This document shows positions 17,045 to 25,609 of a stretch of DNA of 64,000 nucleotides, one piece after another. Each line of letters opens with the position of its first letter. Position 1 is the first letter of the stretch. The position numbers were made by a program, and so were the translations under genes. The notes under the pieces were generated by a model that had not been told where the DNA came from, did not search any database, and was given only the letters and a program-made list of their open reading frames with translations. The stretch is taken from positions 496,001 through 560,000 of the forward strand of contig JBKBLN010000001.1 of the NCBI GenBank assembly GCA_046296415.1, read 5' to 3'. The DNA is from CAYNRA01 sp046296415 (GTDB lineage Bacteria; Bacteroidota; Bacteroidia; Cytophagales; Spirosomataceae).

Positions 17045-17743
17045 ATGACGTATCAAAGCCTACGCGAGGCCTGTTATGAGGCCAATATGCAATTGCCCGA
17101 ATTGGGCCTTGTCCTGTTCACCTTCGGAAATGTCAGTGCCGTGGATCGTGATCAAGCCGTGTTTGCCATCAAACCAAGTGGCGTTCCGTATGCCCAATTG
17201 CGGCCGGAAGATATCGTAATCTTGGATTACGAGGCCAAAGTTGTGGACGGTTCTATGCGACCTTCTTCTGACACCAAAACACATGCCCTGCTCTATAAAT
17301 CCTGGGATCACATTGGGGGAATTACCCATACCCATAGTACGTATGCCGTGGCTTGGGCACAAGCCGGCATGGATATCCCGATTTTAGGAACTACCCACGC
17401 TGATCACACCCACCAAGATATACCTTGTGCGCCTGTACTTTCGGATGAAATGATTCAAGGTGACTACGAGCACGAAACAGGACATCAAATTATGCAGGTG
17501 TTCGCAGAGAAAGGGCTATCGCCAAAAGAAGTAGAAATGGTCCTTTTACAAAACCACGGCCCGTTTACTTGGGGTAAAGATGCCTTCAAAAGTGTCTACA
17601 ATGCCGCCGTTCTGGAGGAAGTAGCCAAAATGGCTTTCTTGACCAAACAAATTAATCCCCTCGTTTCTCCCTTAAAAGAGACACTTCGGCAAAAACATTA
17701 CGAGCGAAAGCATGGAAGTAATGCCTATTATGGGCAGTGTTGA
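17045..17743 (+). CDS. araD: L-ribulose-5-phosphate 4-epimerase
   Basis: AraD converts L-ribulose 5-phosphate to D-xylulose 5-phosphate, the entry to the pentose phosphate pathway. The 232-residue protein belongs to the class II aldolase/AraD family. The landmarks are GNVSAVDRD, IKPSGVPY, SSDTKTH, zinc-binding GITHTHSTYA and the catalytic-site region TTHADHTHQDIPCAP. I chose MTYQSLREACYEAN at 17045; the frame is open to 17006, but those residues do not resemble the family N-terminus. A third zinc histidine is expected in VLLQNHGPFTWG. Confidence 0.95.
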   Translation: MTYQSLREACYEANMQLPELGLVLFTFGNVSAVDRDQAVFAIKPSGVPYAQLRPEDIVILDYEAKVVDGSMRPSSDTKTHALLYKSWDHIGGITHTHSTYAVAWAQAGMDIPILGTTHADHTHQDIPCAPVLSDEMIQGDYEHETGHQIMQVFAEKGLSPKEVEMVLLQNHGPFTWGKDAFKSVYNAAVLEEVAKMAFLTKQINPLVSPLKETLRQKHYERKHGSNAYYGQC

Positions 17744-17770
17744 GAATTATGAATTATGAATTATGAATTT
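17744..17770. repeat. GAATTAT triple repeat between araD and the symporter gene
   Basis: Three direct units of GAATTAT stand alone in the 60-bp gap. The same unit flanks the copies of the 168-bp MITE-like element elsewhere in the window, so this may be an empty or excised insertion site. Confidence 0.4.
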
Positions 17771-17803
17771 GGGATTAATGTTACATTTTAACTTATTTTT
17801 AGG

Positions 17804-19423
17804 ATGATTCAGACATTTACATTATTGGATTGGATTGTCATTGGGGGGTATTTTGCTATTTTATTGGCGGTTGCCTTTTGGGTGGTTTCTCAAAAATCCG
17901 ATACAACGGAAGATTATTTTCTAGCCGGCCGAAACATGGGTTGGTTTGTGGTAGGGGCCTCTATATTCGCCTCTAATATTGGCTCCGAACATGTTGTTGG
18001 ATTGGCCGGAGCTGGGGCAGGAAATAAAATTCCGATGTTGATTTACGAAATTCAAGGCTGGTTGGTCGTGACCATGGGGTGGGTATTCCTACCGTTTTAC
18101 ATGCGAAGTGGTGTTTTTACTATGCCAGAATTTCTAGAGAAGCGATTTGATGCTCGATCCCGATGGTTTTTATCTATTTTTTCCTTACTCGCCTATGTCT
18201 TGACCAAAGTCTCTGTGACGGTCTATGCGGGTGGGATTGTGATTTCCTCCTTGCTTCATATTGATTTTTGGACAGGAGCACTTTCTACCGTCATTTTAAC
18301 CGGACTTTACACCGTATTAGGTGGAATGCGGGCTGTGGTCTATACAGAAACGTTACAAACCATTGTCTTGGTGATCGGTGCAAGTGCTTTGTGTTATTTC
18401 GGTTTAGAGGCCGCAGGGGGTTGGGAAGCCACCAAAGCGTCCTTGCCTAAGGGATACCTAAACATTTGGCGATCCATCGACGATCCCCAGTTTCCGTGGC
18501 CATCTTTGGTGATTACCAGTACCATCGTCGGGACATGGTACTGGTGTACTGATCAGTACATCATTCAGCGTGCTTTGTCGGCCAATGGCATTCAAGAAGG
18601 ACGTCGTGGCGCTATTTTTGGAGGTTTTCTTAAATTGCTTCCTGTATTCTTATTTTTGATTCCGGGAGTCGTGGCCCTGGCCTTAAAAATCCAAGGGAAA
18701 TTGGCCTGGGAAAGTGCCGATCAAGCGTTCGCTACCTTGTTAATGAATACGCTCCCTGCCGGGTTGCGCGGTTTAGTGGCTGCTGGTCTCTTGGCCGCCT
18801 TGATGAGTTCACTTGCCTCTGTTTTCAACTCCTGTTCTACTTTGTTTACCATCGATATTTACCAAAAATTATATCCCTCAGCCACCGAGGAACGCATGCT
18901 GAAAATTGGTCGCATCGCCACCGGAGTCGTGGTTGTTTTCGGAATCATTTGGATTCCGATCATGCAAAACATTTCGGGTGTTCTGTATGAATATTTGCAG
19001 TCTGTACAATCTTACATCGCGCCGCCCATTACAGCGGTATTCTTGCTAGGGATATTTTTTAAGCGAATCAACGGCCAAGGAGCCTTTGCCACCCTATTGA
19101 TCGGTTTGCTGGTGGTGGTGGTTCGGTTGGTTTTGGAACTTACTGGCAAGGGTTTACCATCGGATAGTTTCTGGTACCAGTTTGGGCAAATGAATTTCCT
19201 CACCTTCGGTTCTTGGTTCTTCCTTTTTTGTGTAGGTGTAACGGTGGTCGTGAGTTTATTGACTCCCGCGCAACCAATCGAGCAGGTGGCAGGCTTAACC
19301 TTTGATACCCTAACACCCGCACAAAAGGCCTCAGCTAAAAATACCTACAATTGGATTGATATTGCGTCATCATTATTTGTAATATTGATCGTCGTGTATG
19401 TCATGATCAGTTTTGCTGGATAA
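17804..19423 (+). CDS. Sodium:solute symporter, probable arabinose transporter
   Basis: The 539-residue protein is a member of the SSS/SGLT family, with about 14 hydrophobic segments. Family markers are DYFLAGRNMGWFVVGASIFASNIGSEHVVG near residues 36-66, the SWYWCTDQYIIQRALSA-like segment (GTWYWCTDQYIIQRAL here) and AALMSSLASVFNSCSTLFT, which holds the sodium-site serines. Position within the arabinose operon makes L-arabinose or arabino-oligosaccharide uptake across the inner membrane the likely role. The sugar specificity is inferred from context. It lies 60 bp after araD and 16 bp before the epimerase gene. Confidence 0.88.
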   Translation: MIQTFTLLDWIVIGGYFAILLAVAFWVVSQKSDTTEDYFLAGRNMGWFVVGASIFASNIGSEHVVGLAGAGAGNKIPMLIYEIQGWLVVTMGWVFLPFYMRSGVFTMPEFLEKRFDARSRWFLSIFSLLAYVLTKVSVTVYAGGIVISSLLHIDFWTGALSTVILTGLYTVLGGMRAVVYTETLQTIVLVIGASALCYFGLEAAGGWEATKASLPKGYLNIWRSIDDPQFPWPSLVITSTIVGTWYWCTDQYIIQRALSANGIQEGRRGAIFGGFLKLLPVFLFLIPGVVALALKIQGKLAWESADQAFATLLMNTLPAGLRGLVAAGLLAALMSSLASVFNSCSTLFTIDIYQKLYPSATEERMLKIGRIATGVVVVFGIIWIPIMQNISGVLYEYLQSVQSYIAPPITAVFLLGIFFKRINGQGAFATLLIGLLVVVVRLVLELTGKGLPSDSFWYQFGQMNFLTFGSWFFLFCVGVTVVVSLLTPAQPIEQVAGLTFDTLTPAQKASAKNTYNWIDIASSLFVILIVVYVMISFAG

Positions 19424-19439
19424 TTTAACCTTACCTTCT

Positions 19440-20579
19440 ATGAAAAAATTATTGTTTTTGGTTGCCTGGTTCGGTCTAGTGGCTTGTTCTTCTGACTCCA
19501 CGGAAGAAAAACAAGAAAATATAACCAGCCACCCGTTTGGGGTGATGGCTTCGGGTGATTCCATTACGGCGTATGTCCTGAAAAATAAAGCCGGTATGGA
19601 AGTTGAGATTCTAAATTTAGGAGGCATCATTTCTCGATGGACGGCCCCAGACGCCCAAGGAGAATTTGCCGATATCACACTCGGTGTAACGAATCCTCAG
19701 GATTACCGTGGCGCCGCTAAGTACCTTGGGGCGTTGATCGGTCGTTTTGGAAATCGAATCGCCCACGGTTCTTTTACCTTGGATGGGAAAACCTATACTT
19801 TGGCGAAGAATAACGGACCCAATGCGTTACATGGTGGGGAAGAGGGTTTCGATGCCAAAATCTGGCAAGTCGAACCTTTGGAAGGTCCAGACCCCGCCTT
19901 AAAATTGACCTATACCTCGGTGGATGGGGAAGAGGGGTATCCAGGTAATCTGTCTGTGGAGGTCATTTATACCTTGCAAGCAGATAATGCCTTACGAATC
20001 GACTACCGGGCGACGACCGATCAACCCACGGTGGTCAACCTGACAAATCACGCTTACTTCAACCTAAAAGGAGAAGGAAATGGGGATATAGTTGATCACG
20101 AATTGGAGATGAAAGCCAGTCGCTATCTACCCGTTGACATTGGTCTAATTCCCGAGGGTGGCCCAGCAGAGGTGAAGGGGACGCCATTCGATTTTCGCAC
20201 GTCCCGCCGAATCGGGGAGGCTATCAACGATACCACGCACGTGCAAATCAAACGAGGTGGGGGGTATGATCATTGTTGGATATTTGACGATACTACCCAA
20301 ACGCTCAAGTCGGTGGCTCTCGTCGTTGAACCTAGCTCGGGCCGAACCCTCGAAGTTCTCACTACTGAGCCCGCTGTCCAATTTTATACTGGAAATTTCT
20401 TGGATGGAAAAGCACTGGGTAAATCAGGAAAACCGTATACGTTTCGCTCTGGATTTTGCCTCGAAACGCAGCATTATCCAGATTCACCCAATCAAAAAAC
20501 GTTTCCTACTACCACCCTACGGCCTGGCCAAACCTACCGGAGTACTACGGTGTATAAGTTGGGCGTGAGGGAGAGATGA
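19440..20579 (+). CDS. galM: Lipoprotein aldose 1-epimerase (mutarotase)
   Basis: Aldose 1-epimerase interconverts the alpha and beta anomers of free sugars. The start at 19440 gives a lipoprotein signal peptide (MKKLLFLVAWFGLVAC) with a clear lipobox cysteine. This is in keeping with a periplasmic role in preparing arabinose released by the GH51 enzymes for uptake. Family motifs are ALIGRFGNRIAHGSF, NALHGGEEGFD, VVNLTNHAYFNL (catalytic His) and, near the end, FYTGNFLDG and FCLETQHYPDSPNQ (catalytic Glu region). The operon appears to end here; MITE-like repeats follow. Confidence 0.92.
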   Translation: MKKLLFLVAWFGLVACSSDSTEEKQENITSHPFGVMASGDSITAYVLKNKAGMEVEILNLGGIISRWTAPDAQGEFADITLGVTNPQDYRGAAKYLGALIGRFGNRIAHGSFTLDGKTYTLAKNNGPNALHGGEEGFDAKIWQVEPLEGPDPALKLTYTSVDGEEGYPGNLSVEVIYTLQADNALRIDYRATTDQPTVVNLTNHAYFNLKGEGNGDIVDHELEMKASRYLPVDIGLIPEGGPAEVKGTPFDFRTSRRIGEAINDTTHVQIKRGGGYDHCWIFDDTTQTLKSVALVVEPSSGRTLEVLTTEPAVQFYTGNFLDGKALGKSGKPYTFRSGFCLETQHYPDSPNQKTFPTTTLRPGQTYRSTTVYKLGVRER

Positions 20580-20617
20580 GTGAGGAGTGAGGAGAGCTGA
20601 GTTAATTATGAATTAAG

Positions 20618-20785
20618 GTCGTTTAGTTGGGGAATTTTACCTAGCTGCTTTAATCCAGCACCAACGGTGCTTAATCAATAACCTAGCCTGCTAAGTCTAG
20701 GGAAATGGCACAAACCCTAGCAAAAAAAGGCCTGAAGGGCCGTAATCATGGGCTACTTCATGGAAGAATCCACTAACTAAACGAC
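20618..20785 (+). repeat. 168-bp MITE-like repeat, copy a
   Basis: The element is bounded by GTCGTTTAGTT and AACTAAACGAC. It holds the internal hairpins AGCACCAACGGTGCT and GGCCTGAAGGGCC. AT-rich ATTATGAAT tracts flank it. It lies just after the end of the arabinose operon. Confidence 0.85.
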
Positions 20786-20803
20786 ATTGAATTATGAATC
20801 AAT

Positions 20804-20971
20804 GCCGTTTAGTTGGGGAATTTTATCTAGCTGCTTTAATCCAGCACCAACGGTGCTTAATCAATAACCTAGCCTGCGAAGGCTAGGGAAATGGCACAAA
20901 CCCTAGCAAAAAAAGGCCTGAAGGGCCGTAATCAGGGGCTACTTCATGGAAGAATCCACTAACTAAACGAG
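20804..20971 (+). repeat. 168-bp MITE-like repeat, copy b
   Basis: This is a tandem second copy of the same length and orientation as copy a, 18 bp downstream. Its ends are GCCGTTTAGTT and AACTAAACGAG. It differs from copy a at only a few positions. Confidence 0.85.
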
Positions 20972-21002
20972 ATTGATTCATAATTCATAAAATGATTCGA
21001 CG

Positions 21003-21033
21003 ACAAACAGCTCCATCGGAGCGCTCAGTTTGT
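21003..21033. repeat. REP-like hairpin
   Basis: ACAAACAGCTCC and GGAGC..GTTTGT form an imperfect hairpin that recurs at 48045-48075. The rest of 20972-21283 contains a weaker hairpin (GCGCCGTAGGTGCG) and no gene. Confidence 0.55.
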
Positions 21034-21283
21034 AGCCAACAAGTAATAATTCCATGACCGGACAAGCGCCGTAGGTGCGACCCATTGATACCAATTTTGG
21101 TGATTTTTACCTTGAAGAGGCCTAGCAGGACGATGTCTCTACCACACGAAATCGCCTGAATATTTCAATTCAACTTTCCAAGCGAGATAGATCAAATCCA
21201 TGAATAAATTAGTCGTGGATTTTTTTGTGATTTAAAAAGTAATTGTCCTATTTGGATCAATTTTCTACTCAAAACCCCGAACC

Positions 21284-21790
21284 ATGAATCTATACATCCA
21301 AGATCCAAACAGCGAAGAACGTATTCCATTGTTCCCAACCCGAGAGGAAGTGAGACCTGCATTTTGGGTTATCTTCCTCGCCATTCAACTGTATGATTTT
21401 GGGAGTGAAATCCTTCCTAAAGTTTATCACGGGGTGCTGTCGTGTCCTCTTTTTTATTGTCTTTGATTAGGGGAATTTGATTAGGATAGAATATTTGAAA
21501 CGGACGATTAAATCTAGATGGGAACCCTTGTTTTAGTATCTTCAATCGTGTGTTGTTCAATCTACATCGCCTTGCGGGAGAAAGTGGTATTTGAACGCTA
21601 TCAGACAATTTTCACCTGCTTTTGGTTTCACCTTTGCCTGGTTTTGGTCAATTATTTTTTAGGTGAAAACGAAGGAATGGTGGCTCTGGTAGAAAAAATA
21701 AATGATATCTCCTTCGTCGACTTTCTTTGGGTGTGGTCGTTTGTTGAGGTAATCAGATTTTGGAATCTCAAACGAAAATCTAATGCGTGA
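21284..21790 (+). pseudogene. Possible broken membrane-protein gene, or two small ORFs
   Basis: Two frames in the same phase, 21284-21466 (60 residues) and 21518-21790 (90 residues), are separated by several in-frame stops. The first begins MNLYIQDPNSEERIPLFPTRE. The second has two hydrophobic segments and overlaps the start of the CPBP gene by 8 bp. I recognise neither. They may be remnants of one ancestral small membrane protein, or the 90-residue frame may be a real gene coupled to the protease gene. The intervening 50 bp is not coding in any phase. Confidence 0.35.
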
Positions 21791-22352
21791 TCCGTGGCAA
21801 TCTTTTCTAGTCTTTGTTCGAAATCCAAGCGAACCTATCTACCCGCAGGTGAGCACTCAAGAGAGGTGGCAACAAATATTGGGCTACTTTTTTAAAGTTA
21901 AACTGGCGGGGACGTTTTTAATCCTATTTTTCTTGATTTTGGGGGAACTAGCAGGGTTATATGATCCTATTGAAGCTCACTCCTATGATTTTGAGGAATC
22001 GTTGATCTTAGTTTTTATCCTATATGTTGCACTCGGACCAATCATTGAGGAAGGTATATTCCGGTATTTCTTGGGGAAGTACCGTTCTCATTCGTTTTTT
22101 CCTATCCTATATTATGTGTCCTCTTGTCTATTTGGGGCAATTCATTTATTCAATTTCGAATTAGGTCCTTCCCATACTTTCTTTATGCCTCTGATTAGCC
22201 TTCCCTTCATTTTTGCTGGATTGGTATATGGATTCATTCGCATTACCTATGGTTTTTGGTATGCGGTAGGCATGCACATGATGTATAATTTGATGATATT
22301 CCTGTTGGACATCCTAACCGAGTGGATCGATCAACTGATGAAATCCATGTGA
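21783..22352 (+). CDS. CPBP family intramembrane metalloprotease
   Basis: The 189-residue protein has about five membrane segments and the three CPBP (Abi/CAAX-protease-like) motifs: EEGIFR (89-94), GAIHLFN with H121, and GMHMMYN with H165 and N169. These glutamates and histidines are the expected zinc ligands and catalytic residues. Family members process prenylated proteins, bacteriocins or peptide signals; the substrate here is unknown. The start overlaps the end of a small membrane-protein frame by 8 bp, which suggests translational coupling if that frame is real. Confidence 0.8.
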   Translation: MRDPWQSFLVFVRNPSEPIYPQVSTQERWQQILGYFFKVKLAGTFLILFFLILGELAGLYDPIEAHSYDFEESLILVFILYVALGPIIEEGIFRYFLGKYRSHSFFPILYYVSSCLFGAIHLFNFELGPSHTFFMPLISLPFIFAGLVYGFIRITYGFWYAVGMHMMYNLMIFLLDILTEWIDQLMKSM

Positions 22353-22387
22353 ATTACCAAGGAAGTTGCTAGAACTGCTCTACTAGA

Positions 22388-22417
22388 TTTGCCCATAGCC
22401 CAATTCGGTTATCTTTG
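22388..22417 (+). promoter_or_regulatory. Promoter of the FAN1-like gene
   Basis: TTTG (22388-22391) lies 18 bp before TATCTTTG (22410-22417), a Bacteroidota -7 box. The start codon is at 22435, so the leader would be about 10 nt. Confidence 0.55.
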
Positions 22418-22434
22418 TGTCATAATCGAATACT

Positions 22435-24084
22435 ATGGAGCAACCCATTGTACTGCCACCCACCTATTACCACACCAACTTTTTGTTTCTCTTGTCGTTT
22501 GTGCAAGAAAAGTATAAACCATTACTGGTGGCGGACGAGTGGCAGTTTCTCCGGAAGTTCTACTGCCTCTCGGAAGCTGCTCAGTGTCTATTCGTTCGGT
22601 TTAGTAATCGGCGGGGTTTGTATTTTAGAACCCATGCCTTGGTGTATCCCGAAATTCCATCACTGACAGACGCCCTTCAAGAATTAGCGGATCGTGGCTT
22701 TGCGTGTACCGCACCGGAAAAACCCGAAGATGTCCCCGGTGTATTAGCCTTGTTCTCGAAAGATGAACTGAAAGGGATATTCCCACTACCCGGAAAAAAA
22801 GGGTTAAAAAAAGGAGACTACCTAGAGGCCATTTTGCAAGCTATCCCAATGGAAGATTTGCTTGAAAAGCTTCAACAACAACCCTGTATTCGAGTAGCAT
22901 ACCAAGAACGAGTCGCCTTCCTTAAATTTTTATTTTTTGGAAATCGGGCTATGGACATGACCGAATTTGTTCTTCGGGATCTAGGCCTGCAATCTTATGC
23001 AACCTATCATCAGGACGACTTGGTGGCTCGATTTCAGACCCGGAAAGAGGCAGAAGATAAATGGCGAGTTTCCGATTACTTTGAGATCTTCCAACAACTC
23101 TCTCAATCCGATGCCGACCCAGGCGTGATCTTCGATTGGTTTCTCCAAGCCGCAGAGGAAGCCCACACCATGGAAGATATCGCCCGACGGTCGTTTGAGC
23201 GACTCACCTTAAAAGTGGGGGCATTCCTGGAACGAAAAAAATGCTTGGATCAAGCACTAGAAGTGTTTTCCTTGACCGATCAAGTACCTTCACGAGAACG
23301 CCGAGTCCGGATTTTAGAAAAACAAAAAGACCTGGATGCCGCTAAAGCACTGTGTCTTTGGATGCAAGAGCAACCTCAAAATGCGGATGAACATATTTTT
23401 GTCCAAGATCGCTTAGCCTCGTATGAGCACACGAAAAAGCGCATTAAAAATGCTACCACCCAGTGGCTTTCCGACTCTCCCCAAATTCAGATTTCGGCCG
23501 AACACCGCGGCCAAGTGGAGCAAGGGGTGGCTTTGTATTTTATTTCGCAGGGTTGGGAGGCCGTTCATGTGGAAAATCATGTTTGGCGTAGTTTGTTTGG
23601 ACTAGTCTTTTGGGAAATTTTATTTGATCCTCGGTACATCGCTTTTCATCATCCCTTCCAAAGGCGCCCCTCCGATCTCCATTTGCCAGATTTTTATCAG
23701 AAACGAGCAGTGGATATTCAAAACCGATTGGCCGGTTTGGTGGATTCCGCCGAGGTAATGCACGAACTTTTTTTAGCATTTCAGGAGCATTTTGGTCAGG
23801 TTAATCCTTTTGTCACCTGGATCGAGGAAATGTGGGGTTTATGCCGGGTAATCTTAGAACGAGTTCCTTTGGAGGTTTGGAAAAAGGTATTGGCTAAGAT
23901 GGCTGAAAATCCGACTGAAAATTCACGGGGTTTTCCCGACCTGATGATTTGGAGAGAAAACGACGTAGCGTGGGTGGAAGTAAAATCGCCCACCGATCAC
24001 CTCTCGAATCAGCAATTATATTGGCAGCGCTTCTTTCAAGAAATTGGACTACATGCTTTTGTGCAAAGGGTACAATTTGAGTAA
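22435..24084 (+). CDS. VRR-NUC domain nuclease, FAN1-like
   Basis: The 549-residue protein ends in a VRR-NUC domain. The nuclease core reads GFPDLMIW (D502), then WVEVKSPTDHLSNQQLYW (E515, K517), a PD-(D/E)XK arrangement. The helical upstream part (about 200-470) is like the TPR-rich region of bacterial FAN1 homologues, which are structure-specific 5' flap and crosslink-repair nucleases. Eukaryotic-type ubiquitin-binding and SAP domains are absent, as usual in bacteria. It stands alone with its own promoter. A DNA-repair role is known for the family and inferred here. Confidence 0.85.
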   Translation: MEQPIVLPPTYYHTNFLFLLSFVQEKYKPLLVADEWQFLRKFYCLSEAAQCLFVRFSNRRGLYFRTHALVYPEIPSLTDALQELADRGFACTAPEKPEDVPGVLALFSKDELKGIFPLPGKKGLKKGDYLEAILQAIPMEDLLEKLQQQPCIRVAYQERVAFLKFLFFGNRAMDMTEFVLRDLGLQSYATYHQDDLVARFQTRKEAEDKWRVSDYFEIFQQLSQSDADPGVIFDWFLQAAEEAHTMEDIARRSFERLTLKVGAFLERKKCLDQALEVFSLTDQVPSRERRVRILEKQKDLDAAKALCLWMQEQPQNADEHIFVQDRLASYEHTKKRIKNATTQWLSDSPQIQISAEHRGQVEQGVALYFISQGWEAVHVENHVWRSLFGLVFWEILFDPRYIAFHHPFQRRPSDLHLPDFYQKRAVDIQNRLAGLVDSAEVMHELFLAFQEHFGQVNPFVTWIEEMWGLCRVILERVPLEVWKKVLAKMAENPTENSRGFPDLMIWRENDVAWVEVKSPTDHLSNQQLYWQRFFQEIGLHAFVQRVQFE

Positions 24085-24198
24085 GCTATTATCGTAGTCC
24101 AGATGTAGGAGGCATGGGAAGCCACGCAAATTCCACCTTAAGTGAAAATAACGCGTAAAAGCAGCCAGTTCTCATCTGATTTTGACAATCACTCTTTC

Positions 24199-24408
24199 TT
24201 ATTCCTCCGGCTCAAAAGCCAAAATATCCCCGGGTTGACAATCCAAAGCAGCGCAGATCGCTTCTAGGGTGCTGAAACGAATCGCCTTGGCTTTTCCCGT
24301 TTTTAGTATAGACAGGTTGGCCAACGTAATGTCAACTTTTTCCGAAAGTTCATTCAACGACATTTTGCGTTGAGCCATCACAACATCCAAATTCACCACA
24401 ATCCCCAT
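24199..24408 (-). CDS. Small Xre/YozG-type HTH regulator
   Basis: The 69-residue protein is almost entirely a Cro/C1-type helix-turn-helix (MAQRKMSLNELSEKVDITLANLSILKTGK, then FSTLEAICAALDCQPGDIL). Such small regulators are commonly paired with DUF2975 membrane proteins. Here it begins 3 bp after that gene's stop, so both are in one operon. A perfect 18-bp inverted repeat upstream of the operon is a candidate binding site. Its target is not known. Confidence 0.85.
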   Translation of the reverse strand: MGIVVNLDVVMAQRKMSLNELSEKVDITLANLSILKTGKAKAIRFSTLEAICAALDCQPGDILAFEPEE

Positions 24409-24411
24409 CCC

Positions 24412-24960
24412 TTAAATTGTTAAATCGTTTTCTTGTTGAAGATCCATGCCTTTTTGAAAAATATAAGCGATCACATATAGTATCGCAGCAAAAAACAATA
24501 TTTCCTCTGTACCCCAAGCGATCGGAATCGAAAAGCCTGCCTCGGTCAACCATTTGGAATATGCCGACCCAATGAAGGCAATGAATCCCGTGACTAGTGC
24601 AGACCGACTGATATTCTTGAATTGAATCGCAATTGGAATCGTAAACGGTTTATCCAACGGAAAGTCAAGACATAGCTTAATTACCAAATAGGCAACGAAT
24701 GCTTTAGAAGCATATAAAAAGATGTACAATCCCATCAATTGAACATAATCCACCAAATCCAGTTGCAAAACTTGGTGAAAAGTTGGTTCACTGCTGTTGG
24801 GTGAAAATATCCATAAACGGCGGAGGTTTTCAGGATCCATTTGTAAGCTAACCAAGGTAGAAACCAAAAGAATTCCCGTCTTGACACACAATCCGATGAA
24901 AATTACCCAGAAAATAAACTGTAAGCCTTTAAATACATTTTTAGGTGAAAGAGTGACCAT
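24412..24960 (-). CDS. DUF2975 family membrane protein
   Basis: This 182-residue protein has four predicted membrane segments (about 12-35, 65-95, 115-135 and 148-165) in the DUF2975 pattern. Its function is unknown. It is the first gene of a two-gene unit with a small Xre regulator. The pair is often interpreted as a membrane-linked sensor and regulator module, but that is inference. It starts 26 bp from a large inverted repeat that separates it from a divergent gene. Confidence 0.75.
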   Translation of the reverse strand: MVTLSPKNVFKGLQFIFWVIFIGLCVKTGILLVSTLVSLQMDPENLRRLWIFSPNSSEPTFHQVLQLDLVDYVQLMGLYIFLYASKAFVAYLVIKLCLDFPLDKPFTIPIAIQFKNISRSALVTGFIAFIGSAYSKWLTEAGFSIPIAWGTEEILFFAAILYVIAYIFQKGMDLQQENDLTI

Positions 24961-24986
24961 ACGAATAGTAGATTAATGACACAATA

Positions 24987-25027
24987 TTCGATAATTATTT
25001 ATTGAAAAACAATAAATAATTATCGAA
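24987..25027. promoter_or_regulatory. Perfect 18-bp inverted repeat in a divergent promoter region
   Basis: The left arm TTCGATAATTATTTATTG (24987-25004) and right arm (25010-25027) are exact reverse complements with loop AAAAA. It lies between the DUF2975/Xre pair and the YCII gene. It is AT-rich and not followed by a terminator-like tract for either gene, so an operator is more likely than a terminator. Confidence 0.6.
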
Positions 25028-25097
25028 AAATAGAATTTCATATCCAATGAATGAAAAATGGATAAGAATATGTACTTTCCTCAAAACTTTAGAATTA

Positions 25098-25565
25098 ATG
25101 AAATATCACCTCTTTTTTTGGATTCTCCTGGTTGGAGGTCCCATGGTTCAAGCGCAGAGCGTCCCTCAGAACCCCCAATATGATGCAGCATTGGCCTTGA
25201 AATTAAAGGCGGATGCCTATGGTATGAAAAATTATTATTTGGTAATCCTTAAGTCGGGACCCAACTTATCGGCCACGCCTGATGTCGTGAAGACGAGTTT
25301 CGAGGGACATATGCGCAATATTCAGGCCTTGGTCAAAGCGGGGAAAATGGTGGTAGCGGGTCCTTTAGCCAAGAATGAAAAGGGGTACAGAGGTATTTTT
25401 ATTTTGAATGAAGTAGCTGATGAAAAGGAGGCGGAGCAACTTTTGATGCAAGATTTGGCGATCAAAAATGGTATTTTGGCGTATGATCTTTACACGTGGT
25501 ATGGTTCGGCGGCCCTACCGGAATATTTACCTATTTCGGATAAAATTTGGAAGCAAAATCCATAA
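25098..25565 (+). CDS. Secreted YCII-related domain protein
   Basis: The start at 25098 gives a signal peptide (MKYHLFFWILLVGGPMVQAQ); the upstream frame from 25047 adds unlikely residues. The 155-residue product has a YciI-like ferredoxin fold: YYLVILKSGPN, then FEGHMRNIQALVKAGKMVVAGPLA, and EAEQLLMQDLAIKNGIL. The conserved His of the family is H in GHMRN. Secreted YciI-like proteins are frequent in Bacteroidota, and their substrate is unknown. A bidirectional terminator follows. Confidence 0.8.
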   Translation: MKYHLFFWILLVGGPMVQAQSVPQNPQYDAALALKLKADAYGMKNYYLVILKSGPNLSATPDVVKTSFEGHMRNIQALVKAGKMVVAGPLAKNEKGYRGIFILNEVADEKEAEQLLMQDLAIKNGILAYDLYTWYGSAALPEYLPISDKIWKQNP

Positions 25566-25566
25566 A

Positions 25567-25596
25567 AAAGCCCCTTCGGTTGTTGGAAGGGGCTTT
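25567..25596. terminator. Bidirectional terminator
   Basis: AAAGCCCCTTC (25567-25577) and GAAGGGGCTTT (25586-25596) form a perfect 11-bp stem with an 8-base loop between two convergent genes. A-rich and T-rich flanks serve both directions. Confidence 0.85.
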
Positions 25597-25609
25597 CTAA
25601 TGGGATCCG

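Noticed and set aside
20618..20971. Tandem repeats considered as a CRISPR array
   Set aside because: The repeats are two 168-bp elements with inverted ends, with no short regular repeat-spacer pattern and no cas genes.
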